A stretch of 64,000 nucleotides of DNA from Mucilaginibacter pallidiroseus (GTDB taxonomy: Bacteria > Bacteroidota > Bacteroidia > Sphingobacteriales > Sphingobacteriaceae): NCBI RefSeq assembly GCF_007846085.1, contig NZ_VOEJ01000005.1, forward strand, positions 248,001-312,000, written 5' to 3'. The position numbers were made by a program, and so were the translations under genes. The notes below the pieces were generated by a model, which was not told where the DNA came from, did no database searches, and saw nothing but the letters and a program-made list of their open reading frames with translations. Below, in pieces: positions 25,233-34,900 of this stretch; position 1 is the first letter of the stretch, and each line of letters starts with the position of its first letter.

Positions 25233-25258
25233 GGAGTTAGCAAGGACAAAAATAATAT

Positions 25259-25352
25259 GTCATTGCGAGGAGCATAGCGACGCGGCAATCCCGTCGCCAA
25301 TGCATAATTCCTAAAACGCGAGGAGATTGCCACGCTGTCGCTCGCAATGACA
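25259..25352. repeat. GTCATTGCGAG inverted repeat (hisD-hisC gap, copy 1)
   Basis: An outer arm GTCATTGCGAGGAGCATAGCGACG and a right part ending CTCGCAATGACAT form a long imperfect palindrome of about 94 bases. This is a dispersed REP/MITE-like element typical of this group. Confidence 0.8.
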
Positions 25353-25370
25353 TGATAGAATAAAAAGACG

Positions 25371-25412
25371 TCTCATTGCGAGGAGATTGCCACACTATCA
25401 CTCGCAATGACA
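25371..25412. repeat. GTCATTGCGAG inverted repeat (hisD-hisC gap, copy 2, short)
   Basis: A short internally deleted copy: TCTCATTGCGAGGAGATTGCC, then ATCACTCGCAATGACA. It directly follows the longer copy. Confidence 0.7.
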
Positions 25413-25434
25413 CGACGAAATAAAAATAAAATTT

Positions 25435-25496
25435 GTCATGCCTAGAAACGAAGGATCTATTAAGCTATAGATTCTTTCCTATACTCAGAATGACAA
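25435..25496. repeat. GTCATTCTGAG-type inverted repeat (hisD-hisC gap)
   Basis: GTCATGCCTAGAAACGAAGGATCT and AGATTCTTTCCTATACTCAGAATGAC form an imperfect palindrome. Different family from its two neighbours; the right arm matches the copy after the GT-C gene. Confidence 0.7.
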
Positions 25497-25514
25497 AGCG
25501 ATTAAAGAATAACC

Positions 25515-26561
25515 ATGTTCGACATTAATAACATACTACGCAACAATATCAAAAACCTGGTGCCTTATTCATCAGCAAGGGATGAGTTTCAGGGTGAGGC
25601 AAGCGTTTTCCTCGACGCTAACGAAAATGCATTCGGGTCGCCATTACAAACGGCTTACAACCGCTACCCCGACCCGATGCAGTACCAGGTAAAAATGAAA
25701 CTGAGCCAGATTAAAGGTGTGCCTGCACGCAATATATTTTTAGGCAACGGCAGCGACGAGGCAATTGACGTATTGTTCCGCAGCTTCTGCAACCCCGGGG
25801 TCGACAATGTGATCATTGTACCTCCTACTTATGGTATGTACCAGGTATCGGCCAATATCAATGATGTTGAGGCAAAAAAGGTTCTACTAACTGAAGATTA
25901 CCAGCTAAACCTTGAAGGTATTGCCGAAGCGATTGACAAGAACACCAAAGTGATCTTCATCTGCTCACCAAATAATCCAACAGGCAATTCCATTAATCGT
26001 GATGATATTGAAACCCTGCTGGCAAATTTTACCGGGCTGGTTATTATCGACGAGGCTTATATCAACTTTAGTCGCCAAAAAACATTTATACAAGAACTTA
26101 CCGAATATGCCAACCTGGTAGTGCTGCAAACCTTGTCAAAAGCATGGGGCTTAGCCGGTCTGCGTATAGGCATGGCCTTCGCCAGCGAAGAGATCATTGA
26201 GGTAATGAACAAGGTAAAGCCACCTTACAATATCAACGAGGCTTCGCAGACTTTAGCGCTTGAAGCATTAGCGAATGTTAAGCAGGTGAACGATTGGATC
26301 AAGGAAACCCTTGAGCAGCGCGACAAATTGGTGCTGGCCCTAAAAGAAATGCCTTTTGTGGTAGACATCTACCCGTCTGACGCAAACTTTGTATTGGTAA
26401 AAACAACTAACGCTACCGCGATATATGATTTTCTTGTTAACCAAGGTATTATTGTGCGTAATCGCACAAACGTTGAGCTTTGCGAAGGCTGCTTGCGCAT
26501 AACAGTTGGCACCTCGGCCGAAAATATTAAACTGATTGAAACCTTACAGCAATACAAATAA
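25515..26561 (+). CDS. hisC: Histidinol-phosphate aminotransferase
   Basis: A 348-residue PLP enzyme (aminotransferase class I/II, fold type I) that makes histidinol phosphate from imidazole-acetol phosphate and glutamate. Visible features: LDANENAFGSP near the N-terminus, FLGNGSDEAIDVL (PLP phosphate site), CSPNNPTGN, IIDEAYINF, and the PLP Lys in TLSKAWGLAGLRIG. Length is normal. It is separated from hisD by a 292-base gap filled with repeats but abuts hisB with no spacer (TAA directly before ATG). Confidence 0.96.
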   Translation: MFDINNILRNNIKNLVPYSSARDEFQGEASVFLDANENAFGSPLQTAYNRYPDPMQYQVKMKLSQIKGVPARNIFLGNGSDEAIDVLFRSFCNPGVDNVIIVPPTYGMYQVSANINDVEAKKVLLTEDYQLNLEGIAEAIDKNTKVIFICSPNNPTGNSINRDDIETLLANFTGLVIIDEAYINFSRQKTFIQELTEYANLVVLQTLSKAWGLAGLRIGMAFASEEIIEVMNKVKPPYNINEASQTLALEALANVKQVNDWIKETLEQRDKLVLALKEMPFVVDIYPSDANFVLVKTTNATAIYDFLVNQGIIVRNRTNVELCEGCLRITVGTSAENIKLIETLQQYK

Positions 26562-27710
26562 ATGAGCCAGTTGCAAAAAGTACTTTTTATTGACCGCGAT
26601 GGTACACTGATAACCGAACCTGAAGACGAGCAGATCGACTCATTCGATAAACTTGGCTTTTATCCCGGCGCATTGCAATACCTCCCCAAAATAGCAGCCG
26701 AACTCGATTACGAGTTGGTAATGGTTACCAACCAGGACGGCTTAGGTACAGCATCATTCCCGGAGGATACGTTTTGGCCGGTGCATAACTTCATTGTAGA
26801 TACGTTTAAAAACGAAGGTGTTGAGTTTAGCCACCAGGCAATTGACCGTACTTTTCCTAAGGACAATGCCCCTACCCGCAAACCGTCAACAGGTTTATTG
26901 ACGCAATATCTTGACGAAACCAAATACGATCTTAAAAACTCTTTCACCATAGGCGACCGTAAGAACGACATCTTGCTTGCCCGTAACCTTGGGGCAAAGG
27001 CCATCTGGATCAATAACAAAACAGGCTTGGGTAATGCCGAGTTCGACATTAAGGATGATGAAAACCTCGGTGACGTTATAGCACTGGAGACTACAAGCTG
27101 GAAAGAAATTTATGAGTTTTTAAAGTTGGGCAGCCGTGTTGTAGAACATCGCCGAACCACTAAGGAAACTGATATTTATATCAAGTTAAATTTAGATGGA
27201 ACCGGTGAAGCCAAAGTATCAACGGGCCTGCATTTTTTTGATCACATGCTTGACCAGATTGCCCGCCACGGCGGCATCGACCTTACCATTGAAGCTAAAG
27301 GCGATTTGCATATTGATGAGCACCACACTATTGAAGACACAGGTATTGCCTTAGGCGAAGTTTTTGCCACTGCATTGGGCAACAAAATGGGCATAGAGCG
27401 CTACGGCTTTTGCCTGCCAATGGACGATTGCCTGGCGCAGGCAGCCATTGACTTTGGCGGCCGCAACTGGATAGTTTGGGATGCCGAATTTAAACGCGAA
27501 AAAGTTGGTGACATGCCTACCGAAATGTTTTATCATTTCTTTAAATCGTTTAGCGATGCATCAAAAAGTAACCTCAATATAAAAGCCGAGGGTTATAACG
27601 AACATCATAAAATTGAAGCTATATTTAAGGCCTTTGCAAAAGCCATAAAAATGGCCGTTAAACGCGACGCAAATAAAATGGTCTTACCAAGTACTAAAGG
27701 ACTCTTATAG
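26562..27710 (+). CDS. hisB: Bifunctional histidinol-phosphatase / imidazoleglycerol-phosphate dehydratase
   Basis: 382 residues with two fused enzymes, as in enterobacteria. Residues 1-165 are a HAD-type histidinol-phosphatase ([29 protein letters not shown]). Residues about 190-382 are IGP dehydratase with its metal-binding His motifs ([30 protein letters not shown], and [18 protein letters not shown]). It catalyses steps six and eight of the pathway. It starts immediately after the hisC stop, so translation is coupled. Confidence 0.97.
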   Translation: MSQLQKVLFIDRDGTLITEPEDEQIDSFDKLGFYPGALQYLPKIAAELDYELVMVTNQDGLGTASFPEDTFWPVHNFIVDTFKNEGVEFSHQAIDRTFPKDNAPTRKPSTGLLTQYLDETKYDLKNSFTIGDRKNDILLARNLGAKAIWINNKTGLGNAEFDIKDDENLGDVIALETTSWKEIYEFLKLGSRVVEHRRTTKETDIYIKLNLDGTGEAKVSTGLHFFDHMLDQIARHGGIDLTIEAKGDLHIDEHHTIEDTGIALGEVFATALGNKMGIERYGFCLPMDDCLAQAAIDFGGRNWIVWDAEFKREKVGDMPTEMFYHFFKSFSDASKSNLNIKAEGYNEHHKIEAIFKAFAKAIKMAVKRDANKMVLPSTKGLL

Positions 27711-27721
27711 TTAACAGTAAG

Positions 27722-27758
27722 CAGTTAGCAGCTACCAGTTTAAGGGCACTGCTAACTG
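27722..27758. repeat. Inverted repeat in the hisB-hisH spacer
   Basis: CAGTTAGCAG (27722-27731) pairs perfectly with CTGCTAACTG (27749-27758), forming a 10-bp stem with a 17-base loop. No T-run follows, so it is probably an mRNA hairpin within the operon. It resembles a dispersed GCAGTT-rich element. Confidence 0.6.
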
Positions 27759-27782
27759 TTGACCAATAACTGCAAACTAAAT

Positions 27783-28373
27783 ATGATAGGCATTATCCGC
27801 TACGGCGCCGGGAATATATTTTCACTTACTGCAACGCTTGACAGGCTTGGCATTGCCTATGGTATGGTTTATACCGAAGATGATCTTGAGCAATATGACA
27901 GGTATATCATTCCGGGTGTAGGGCACGCTGGTGCAGCCATGCAAAAGCTTGAACATACCGGTTTGGTGCCACAGATAAAGGCACTGAACAAGCCAACGTT
28001 AGGCATTTGCGTAGGCATGCAGCTGTTAACGGCACACAGTGAGGAAGGCGATGCCGAAATGCTGGATATTTTTCCCGTTAAAACGCTGCACTTTCCGCAA
28101 GCCGAGTCATTCAAAGTGCCGCACACAGGCTGGAACCAGGTTTTTGCAGAGAAAGACAACCCGCTTTTTGCAAATATCCCGGTTGGATCACACTTTTACT
28201 TCGTACATTCATACTTTATTGAATACGATGAAGCATATACTTTAGCGTCAACCAATTACATAAATAAATTTTCGGCATCAATTTGGCATAACAATTTTTA
28301 CGGGGTGCAATTTCACCCTGAAAAATCGGGAACGCACGGCGAAACACTTTTAAAAAACTTTTCAACTATATAA
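27783..28373 (+). CDS. hisH: Imidazole glycerol phosphate synthase, glutaminase subunit
   Basis: A class I glutamine amidotransferase of 196 residues that supplies ammonia to HisF. The triad is visible: nucleophilic Cys in TLGICVGMQLL, and the His-Pro-Glu of GVQFHPEKSG. The N-terminus IGIIRYGAGNIFSLTATLDRLG is typical. I used the ATG eight codons inside a possible TTG start, which gives the normal HisH N-terminus. It sits 4 bases before hisA. Confidence 0.96.
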   Translation: MIGIIRYGAGNIFSLTATLDRLGIAYGMVYTEDDLEQYDRYIIPGVGHAGAAMQKLEHTGLVPQIKALNKPTLGICVGMQLLTAHSEEGDAEMLDIFPVKTLHFPQAESFKVPHTGWNQVFAEKDNPLFANIPVGSHFYFVHSYFIEYDEAYTLASTNYINKFSASIWHNNFYGVQFHPEKSGTHGETLLKNFSTI

Positions 28374-28377
28374 ACAG

Positions 28378-29127
28378 ATGTACATAATACCAGCTATCGA
28401 CATTTTAGACAAAAAGGTTGTCCGCCTGCGCGAGGGCGACTATAGCCAGGTAACAGAATATGACGTTACCCTTGAGGAAATGATTGAAAGGTACCAAAGC
28501 AACGGCACCAACTTTATACATATTATTGACCTTAACGGTGCCAAAAACGATTTCAGTAACCAGCAGTATTTGTTTGATGTGATCAAAAAAACAGATATGC
28601 AGGTGCAGTACGGCGGCGGCATACGGAGTATTGAAAAGGTAAAAGAACTTATTGGCGCCGGGGTGCAACGCGTTATTGTTGGTACGCAAGCCATCACAAA
28701 TCCGTCTTTTCTTGAAGATTTAAGCAAAGAAATTTGCGGTAACGACAAATGCAGCGACCAGGTTATTGTGGCGATAGACGTGTTGGATGAAGTTATTAAA
28801 TACTCGGGCTGGATGGAAAGCTCGCCGATAAAACTGATGGATTATGTGGATAAGTGTCTTTCTTTAGGCTTTTTCCGCTTTTTGTGTACAGACATCAACA
28901 AAGATGGTAAACTGGGCGGTGCAGGTGTTGAGCTGTACTCTAAACTGCTTGATCATTCGCCGTTCATCAAACTTATTGCATCAGGCGGCGTAAGCTCCAT
29001 GACCGATATCGAGCAGTTGAGCCGCATCAAAGTGGAATCGTGCGTGGTAGGAAAAGCTATTTACGAGGGTCACATCAGCATCGAAGAAATCAAAAACTGG
29101 AATTTGGAGAGCTTGATGTCGATTTAA
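28378..29127 (+). CDS. hisA: Phosphoribosylformimino-5-aminoimidazole carboxamide ribotide isomerase
   Basis: A 249-residue TIM-barrel isomerase (ProFAR isomerase). The catalytic Asp near the N-terminus is in PAIDILDKKVVRL, and the second acid is in CTDINKDGKLGGAG. Phosphate-binding glycine motifs are VQYGGGIRS and IASGGVSSM. It opens an Amadori-type sugar before HisFH. The gap to hisF holds a partial GC-rich element and an inverted repeat. Confidence 0.96.
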   Translation: MYIIPAIDILDKKVVRLREGDYSQVTEYDVTLEEMIERYQSNGTNFIHIIDLNGAKNDFSNQQYLFDVIKKTDMQVQYGGGIRSIEKVKELIGAGVQRVIVGTQAITNPSFLEDLSKEICGNDKCSDQVIVAIDVLDEVIKYSGWMESSPIKLMDYVDKCLSLGFFRFLCTDINKDGKLGGAGVELYSKLLDHSPFIKLIASGGVSSMTDIEQLSRIKVESCVVGKAIYEGHISIEEIKNWNLESLMSI

Positions 29128-29159
29128 AAGCCTATCCCCCAGCCCCCTGATTTTCAATA

Positions 29160-29270
29160 TGTAATTGCGAGAAGGTACGACGAAGCAATCGCCTCGCTAC
29201 CTATCCACGCAATGCATCGTGTTCAAATAACATAGAGAGATTGCCGCGCTATCGCTCGCAATGACATAGC
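29160..29270. repeat. GTCATTGCGAG-type inverted repeat (hisA-hisF gap)
   Basis: The left arm TAATTGCGAGAAGGTACGACGAAGCAATC and the right arm GAGATTGCCGCGCTATCGCTCGCAATGACAT are imperfectly complementary. They fill most of the 170-base gap. Confidence 0.75.
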
Positions 29271-29297
29271 TTTTTGCAATCACACTTATAAAAATAA

Positions 29298-30056
29298 ATG
29301 CTCGCTAAACGAATTATCCCCTGCCTTGACGTTAAAGACGGCCGCACTGTAAAAGGTGTCAATTTTGTTGACCTGCGCGATGCCGGCGACCCTGTTGAAC
29401 TGGCCTGGAACTACTCGCAGCAAGGTGCCGACGAACTGGTTTTCCTGGATATCACGGCTACTGTTGAGCGACGCAAAACCATGGTAGAGTTGGTAAAGGC
29501 GGTTGCAAGGCAAATTAACATTCCGTTTACTATTGGCGGCGGCATTAATGAAATAGCCGATGCCGATGCATTGTTGAATGCTGGTGCCGATAAAATATCC
29601 ATCAATTCGGCAGCGGTGCGTAACCCGGCATTGATTGACGAACTGGCCAATGCATTTGGCGTGCAGTTTGTAATTGTGGCGGTTGATACCCGCGTTATGG
29701 ATGGCAAAAATATAGTGCACCTTAATGGTGGGCGCCTGCCGACAGAAAAGCAAACGCTTAACTGGATCCTGGAAGCGGAAAGCCGCGGCGCAGGCGAAAT
29801 ATTGCTTACCTCTATGGACCATGACGGCACCAAGGCTGGTTTTGACAACGGCTTGCTTAAACAGGTAAACAGTGCCGTAAATATTCCTGTAATAGCATCG
29901 GGCGGTGCTGGTTCTGTACAACACTTTGTGGATGTGTTTCAGCAAACAAATGTGGATGCTGCATTGGCAGCTTCGGTGTTTCACTATGGCGAAATATTGA
30001 TCCCTGATTTAAAAAGGGAATTAAGAACTAATAATATTGAGGTTAGAGAGGTATAA
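29298..30056 (+). CDS. hisF: Imidazole glycerol phosphate synthase, cyclase subunit
   Basis: A 252-residue TIM barrel that uses ammonia from HisH to form imidazole glycerol phosphate and AICAR. The N-terminus [22 protein letters not shown] holds the catalytic Asp, and the second acid is in [14 protein letters not shown]. Phosphate sites are FTIGGGINE and IASGGAG. It ends [21 protein letters not shown]. Both flanks are repeat-filled gaps, while order and strand fit one operon. Confidence 0.97.
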   Translation: MLAKRIIPCLDVKDGRTVKGVNFVDLRDAGDPVELAWNYSQQGADELVFLDITATVERRKTMVELVKAVARQINIPFTIGGGINEIADADALLNAGADKISINSAAVRNPALIDELANAFGVQFVIVAVDTRVMDGKNIVHLNGGRLPTEKQTLNWILEAESRGAGEILLTSMDHDGTKAGFDNGLLKQVNSAVNIPVIASGGAGSVQHFVDVFQQTNVDAALAASVFHYGEILIPDLKRELRTNNIEVREV

Positions 30057-30111
30057 TTGCCCTTGCTTAATTGCGAGGAACAATAGTATCTCCGAACTTT
30101 GAAGAAATAAC

Positions 30112-30201
30112 AATGTCATTGCGAGGAGCGCAGCGACGAAGCAATCTCGTCGCCAGTGCATAAACACGAGGAGATTACCATGCTATCGCTCGCGATGACA
30201 T
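30112..30201. repeat. GTCATTGCGAG inverted repeat (hisF-hisIE gap)
   Basis: GTCATTGCGAGGAGCGCAGCGACGAAGCAATCTCGTCGCC and GAGGAGATTACCATGCTATCGCTCGCGATGACAT form a palindrome close to the copy in the hisD-hisC gap. A partial arm (AATTGCGAGGAACAATAG) precedes it near 30070. Confidence 0.8.
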
Positions 30202-30215
30202 GATATAAAAACACA

Positions 30216-30803
30216 ATGAATATCGATTTCAACAAATCTGACGGCTTGGTGCCGGTTATTATACAGGACGAGCAAACGCTTGAAGTTTTGATGCTTGGTT
30301 ACATGAACCAAGAAGCTTACGATAAAACGGTACAAGAAAACATCGTTACCTTTTATTCACGCTCGAAAAACCGTTTATGGACCAAAGGCGAAACCAGCCA
30401 AAATTATCTGCATGTTAAAAGCATGCATATCGACTGTGATAACGATACACTCCTTATAAAAGTGAAGGCAGATGGGCCAACCTGCCACACTGGCTCGCGC
30501 AGTTGTTTCCAAACAGAATACAACCAAAACTTTTTGATGGAGTTGGAAAACATCATTGGCGACAGGTTTGACAACCCGCAGGAAGGGTCATACATCAACA
30601 AATTACGCAAAAAAGGTCTTAAAAAGATCACGCAGAAAGTTGGCGAAGAAGGTGTTGAAGTAGTGATAGCTGCGCTGCATGAAACTGATGTTGAATTGAT
30701 TGACGAATCGTCTGATCTGCTGTTTCACCTGATGGTGTTGTTGCGCGAGAAAGGTTTATCACTGGCAACGATTGCTAAAAATCTGGAATCAAGGCACAAA
30801 TAG
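30216..30803 (+). CDS. hisIE: Bifunctional phosphoribosyl-AMP cyclohydrolase / phosphoribosyl-ATP pyrophosphatase
   Basis: 195 residues with two fused domains catalysing steps two and three. Residues 1-105 are HisI (LMLGYMNQEAYDKT, FYSRSKNRLWTKGE, HIDCDNDTLL, and CHTGSRSCF, with Cys and Asp ligands for zinc and magnesium). Residues 108-195 are HisE (all-alpha MazG-like fold with VGEEGVEVVIAA and ESSDLLFHLMVLL). Last histidine gene of the operon. Confidence 0.96.
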   Translation: MNIDFNKSDGLVPVIIQDEQTLEVLMLGYMNQEAYDKTVQENIVTFYSRSKNRLWTKGETSQNYLHVKSMHIDCDNDTLLIKVKADGPTCHTGSRSCFQTEYNQNFLMELENIIGDRFDNPQEGSYINKLRKKGLKKITQKVGEEGVEVVIAALHETDVELIDESSDLLFHLMVLLREKGLSLATIAKNLESRHK

Positions 30804-30898
30804 TTAGGCCATAGCTGATGGTTAGTGGGTTATAGCAACCAACTTCCATTAAATATATGTTGTAAACTATCAACCATGAACTACCGACCATCATCTAA
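30804..30898. repeat. Degenerate intergenic ACCATGAAC/ATGGTTAG repeats
   Basis: Short words such as GATGGTTAGTGG and CAACCATGAACTACCGACCATC occur in this gap in both orientations. Similar words are found before the maf gene near 53490. They look like remnants of a dispersed short repeat. Confidence 0.35.
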
Positions 30899-31804
30899 AT
30901 GCTAACCGTACAAAAAACAGCCGAACTTACAGGCCATGCAAACCCGATATTTTCTATCGAACTTTCTCAAAAGCCAGGTATATTATTTAGCGGCGGCAAT
31001 GATAAGGGCCTGGTGGAGTGGAACATTAATGATAATACTTTCATCAAAGTGATGTTTCCTGTGCCCACTTCCGTATACGCCATTCATTGCCCGGAAGGAT
31101 ACCCCTTGATGTTTGCAGGACTTCGCAATGGGGAAGTTTTGGTTTTCAATTTTATCGAGCAGAAAATTACACATCGCCTGCGTAAGCACATAAAGCCTGT
31201 GTTTGATATTAAATCATCCGCAAAAAAAGATGAGTTACTCGTAGCCTCCGAAGATGGCACAGTAAGTATCTGGAGTTTGCAAACAATGGACTTACTGCAT
31301 TCCATTAAAGTCTCTGATGATACCGTACGCTGTATTGCCATTAACCCTGCGCAAAACCGCGTGGCTTTTGGCTGCCGGGATAGCCGTGTAATGGTTTACG
31401 ATCTTAACGACTATTCGCCAATAAAAGCGCTTATCGGGCATACCATGGCGGTATTCTCTGCCCAATACTCGCCGGATGGGCAATACCTGCTTACGGGATC
31501 ACGTGATGCACAATTGAAAGTATGGGATGCAAACGATTACGAATTGATTAAAAATATCCCGGCACATATGTTTGCCATAAACCATATCCTGTTCCACCCC
31601 ACCCAACCCTACTTTGCTACTGCCAGTATGGATAAAAGCATAAAAATCTGGGGAGCCTATGATTTTAAACTTTACAAAATCATAAGCCGTGAAAAAGGTT
31701 ATCCGAGCCACATGTTATCGGTTAACAAGCTTACCTGGGTTGACAATCAGCTACTTTCTACGAGTGATGATAAGAGCATTATAAAATGGGCAATCACTTT
31801 CTAA
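30899..31804 (+). CDS. WD40 repeat protein
   Basis: A 301-residue protein made of about seven WD40 blades. Each blade shows the pattern of His/Gly then Asp and a Trp-Asp-like end (for example GHTMAVFSAQYSPDGQYLLTGSRDAQLKVWD; ATASMDKSIKIWG). WD40 propellers bind protein or peptide partners and have no enzyme activity of their own. It has no signal peptide, so it is cytoplasmic. It starts 95 bases after hisIE on the same strand and could be read through from the his operon, although no role in histidine synthesis is known. Confidence 0.9.
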   Translation: MLTVQKTAELTGHANPIFSIELSQKPGILFSGGNDKGLVEWNINDNTFIKVMFPVPTSVYAIHCPEGYPLMFAGLRNGEVLVFNFIEQKITHRLRKHIKPVFDIKSSAKKDELLVASEDGTVSIWSLQTMDLLHSIKVSDDTVRCIAINPAQNRVAFGCRDSRVMVYDLNDYSPIKALIGHTMAVFSAQYSPDGQYLLTGSRDAQLKVWDANDYELIKNIPAHMFAINHILFHPTQPYFATASMDKSIKIWGAYDFKLYKIISREKGYPSHMLSVNKLTWVDNQLLSTSDDKSIIKWAITF

Positions 31805-31954
31805 CAGCTCGTTCATTATATTCACTTTTTATCGCTACACTTAAATTTACGTTCATTTTGTTCATTACATTTTTAACCTATAACTAATATCTAACTTCAA
31901 TCGTAAGAAAAAACGCCTGCAGTTTGCTTGTATGGCATATTACTTACGCGGTTG

Positions 31955-34900
31955 ATGATAAGATATTTTTTGTACGGTTTCTTATGCCTGTGGCAGCTAC
32001 TTGCTTACAACGCTGCAAGTGCACAGGCTACTTATGACTGGACTGGAGCTGTTAATAGCACCTGGACAACTGCCGGCAATTGGGTTGTGACACCTGCAAC
32101 TGCGTCAGCGATCCCATCCGCCGCCACCGACAAAATTCGTATTGGCGTAACCCGCACCTTTACAAACCAACCCACTACTTCCACAGCCGTAACTTGCGAT
32201 TCTTTAACTGTAGGCACGGCAAATGTTGTTGCCTTATTAAATAACCCGCTATTAACTATACCGTCAGCAATTACGTTGACGATAAATAACACCTTCACTG
32301 TAAACAGCATTTCGATGTACCATGGAAGCATTGGTACAGCCAACACTCGTACCACCTTTACTTTAGTTGGCACAGGAAGCGTTACTTGCAACGGTAACGT
32401 ACAGATTGGGAACAACACATCACCCCCTACCGGTTTAATAATTGGAATTGGCGCGCTTAATGGAACAGTTTACAGTCGATTGAGTGCACAAATGCCTACG
32501 TTTAATATTGGCGGAAACGTCTATCTCAACTCAACGGGTAATAATGCGGACGGTGTAAACTTTCCGGAGTTTATGCTTGACAATGGCAACGTGACCATTG
32601 GGGGAAGAATTATAACGCAAAACACAAACACGTTTAGTGGCACACAAGCCTCGCCTACAGTAGCTATAAGAGGGTTGTTTCAGTTAGATAATAGTGCAAC
32701 AAATACAACAAGCTTAACACTTACCAACAATGCTGCAATTAACGAGCCCATTGCCGCAGGGCAGGTTATAGACTTTACCAATAACGGAACCAGCAGTTGT
32801 ACAGTTATATATGCCTCAACCACGGGCAGCCAAACCGTTTACTCAGGTGTAACTGCCCGCATTGGACGTGCTAACTTTACATATGATAATTTAACACTTA
32901 CCGGGCCGAGTACAAAGGTTGTACAAGGAAACTATACCACAGGAACGCCGGGGCTAACAGTGGGAGGCAATTTATTGACCCAGGGCGGCGCTGTAAATAT
33001 GCTTACCAACGGCAGTCAAATTCAGGTGGCGGGTAATTGGACCAACAGTGCGGCCACCACCCAAGGTGCAGGCGATATTGATATAAACGGCTTTCTTTCC
33101 ACCTCAGGCACATTAACTCTCGGGGCCGGGAATTTATATGTAGCCGGAAACTATACCAACAGCGGCACTTTTACTTATGGTACAGGCACTGTAATATACG
33201 ATGGCACGGCACAGACGCTGCTTGACAATGGAAACGGTACAACATACCGTAATGTAAACTTTACTGGCGGCGGTACCAAAACAATGTCGGCCGGCAACTT
33301 TGCCGTCGCACCGGTGGGCATTTTGACTATGTCATCAAGTTCTGTACTAAATGTAACCGGAAACTTTACTTTACAGTCCAGCACAACTTCTACAGCGTCG
33401 GTAGATGCCATTCCTACAGGCAGCAGCATTACAGGAAACGTCAACGTGCAGCGCATGCTTGTTGGTGGCAATGGCAAAGCGGCCAACGGTGCGTATACGG
33501 CACGCGGATATCGTATGCTGAGTTCACCTGTGCAGATTGGGACATCAAGACTTTACGCGTTAAATTATATAGGCCTTACCGCTCTAACCGGAGGCCCGGG
33601 TACCGGCTTCACGGTAAACAACTCCAACCCTACTATTTATTTATACCGGGAAGACGTTACCCCTAGCAATACTACTTTCAACTCCGGCAAGCATAAAGGC
33701 ATCCTCAATATCAATGGTAATTTGGTTGATGTATCTGGCGGGCCTACAGGTATATCTGTGCCTATCGGCAACGGGTATATTTTTTACTTTGTGGGCAATA
33801 CAACCAACCCCGCAACCAAGGCAAGTGCCAACCCTACAACCGGCCCTGAAAACACTATAATAACTGCCACTGGTAACCTGAACCAGCAGAATGTATTGGT
33901 GAGCCTTTGGTATACGCCTGCTGGTGCAACGGGTGGCACCACCGGCAAACTATCTTTTAATAGCGCATTAGGTACATCGGCAGGGTACAACATGGTTGGC
34001 AATCCGTATGCCGCAACGCTTGATCTCAATAGCGTTATCAGCACCAACAGCAGTGCAACCGGCATTCAAAACAGCATTTATGTGTTAGATAACGTAAACC
34101 CCGGCCAGCAGTATGTGGTGTACAGCCCGGCGGGTGGGTCTAGCCCGAGGGCCAACCGTTACCTGGCCAGCGGACAGGGTTTTATTGTAAAAGCTAAAGC
34201 GGCCAACTCTACGCTTACTTTCCAGGAAGCTAATAAGGCGGTTGCTTCACAGCCATCGCCGCTGCTAATGGGTATACCGTTGGCAACGCAAAACGGCCCC
34301 ACAGGCTTATATGTAAAAATGGAGCGCGATAGCCTAATAGCCGACTATTGCGGCGTATACTTTAGCGGCAGCAGCTCGGCCAATTTTAACGATGAAGACG
34401 CTAAAGATTTGGATGGCACATCGTCACAAATCTACATGTCGAGCTATACGGCAGACGGCGTACGGACGGCAGTAAACCACATGCCCGATTACGTTAATGG
34501 CAGCCGGGTACGTTTGTATATAAATACCTCTGCAGACGGCATACACAAGCTAAGGGTTGAAGATGTGAGAAATATCGATACCCTGTACAACATCTGGCTG
34601 AAAGACAAATACAAAAAAGATTCGCTTGATATAAGGCGCTATGGCACTTACAATTTTAATGTTGTACGCAGCGACACCGCTACCTATGGCGGCAACCGCT
34701 TTGAACTGGTTATAAGGCGGAAGCCCCTACCGCCATACCAGCTGATTGACTTCGCAGCAGCCAAAACTACCGAAGGCATAAAATTGAATTGGAAAACCTA
34801 TAATGAGGGCAACTTTACAGGCTTTACCGTTGAAAAACTACAGCCATCAACAGGGCAATACGTACCATTATACAATCAGCAAAGTAACAGCAAAACCAAC

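Noticed and set aside
27759..27782. TTG start giving hisH eight extra residues
   Set aside because: The extension overlaps the intergenic hairpin and is not HisH-like; the ATG at 27783 gives the family N-terminus.
29286..29984. Long minus-strand open frame (232 codons) opposite hisF
   Set aside because: It mirrors hisF in the opposite strand, has no family resemblance and unusual Cys/His/Tyr-rich composition.
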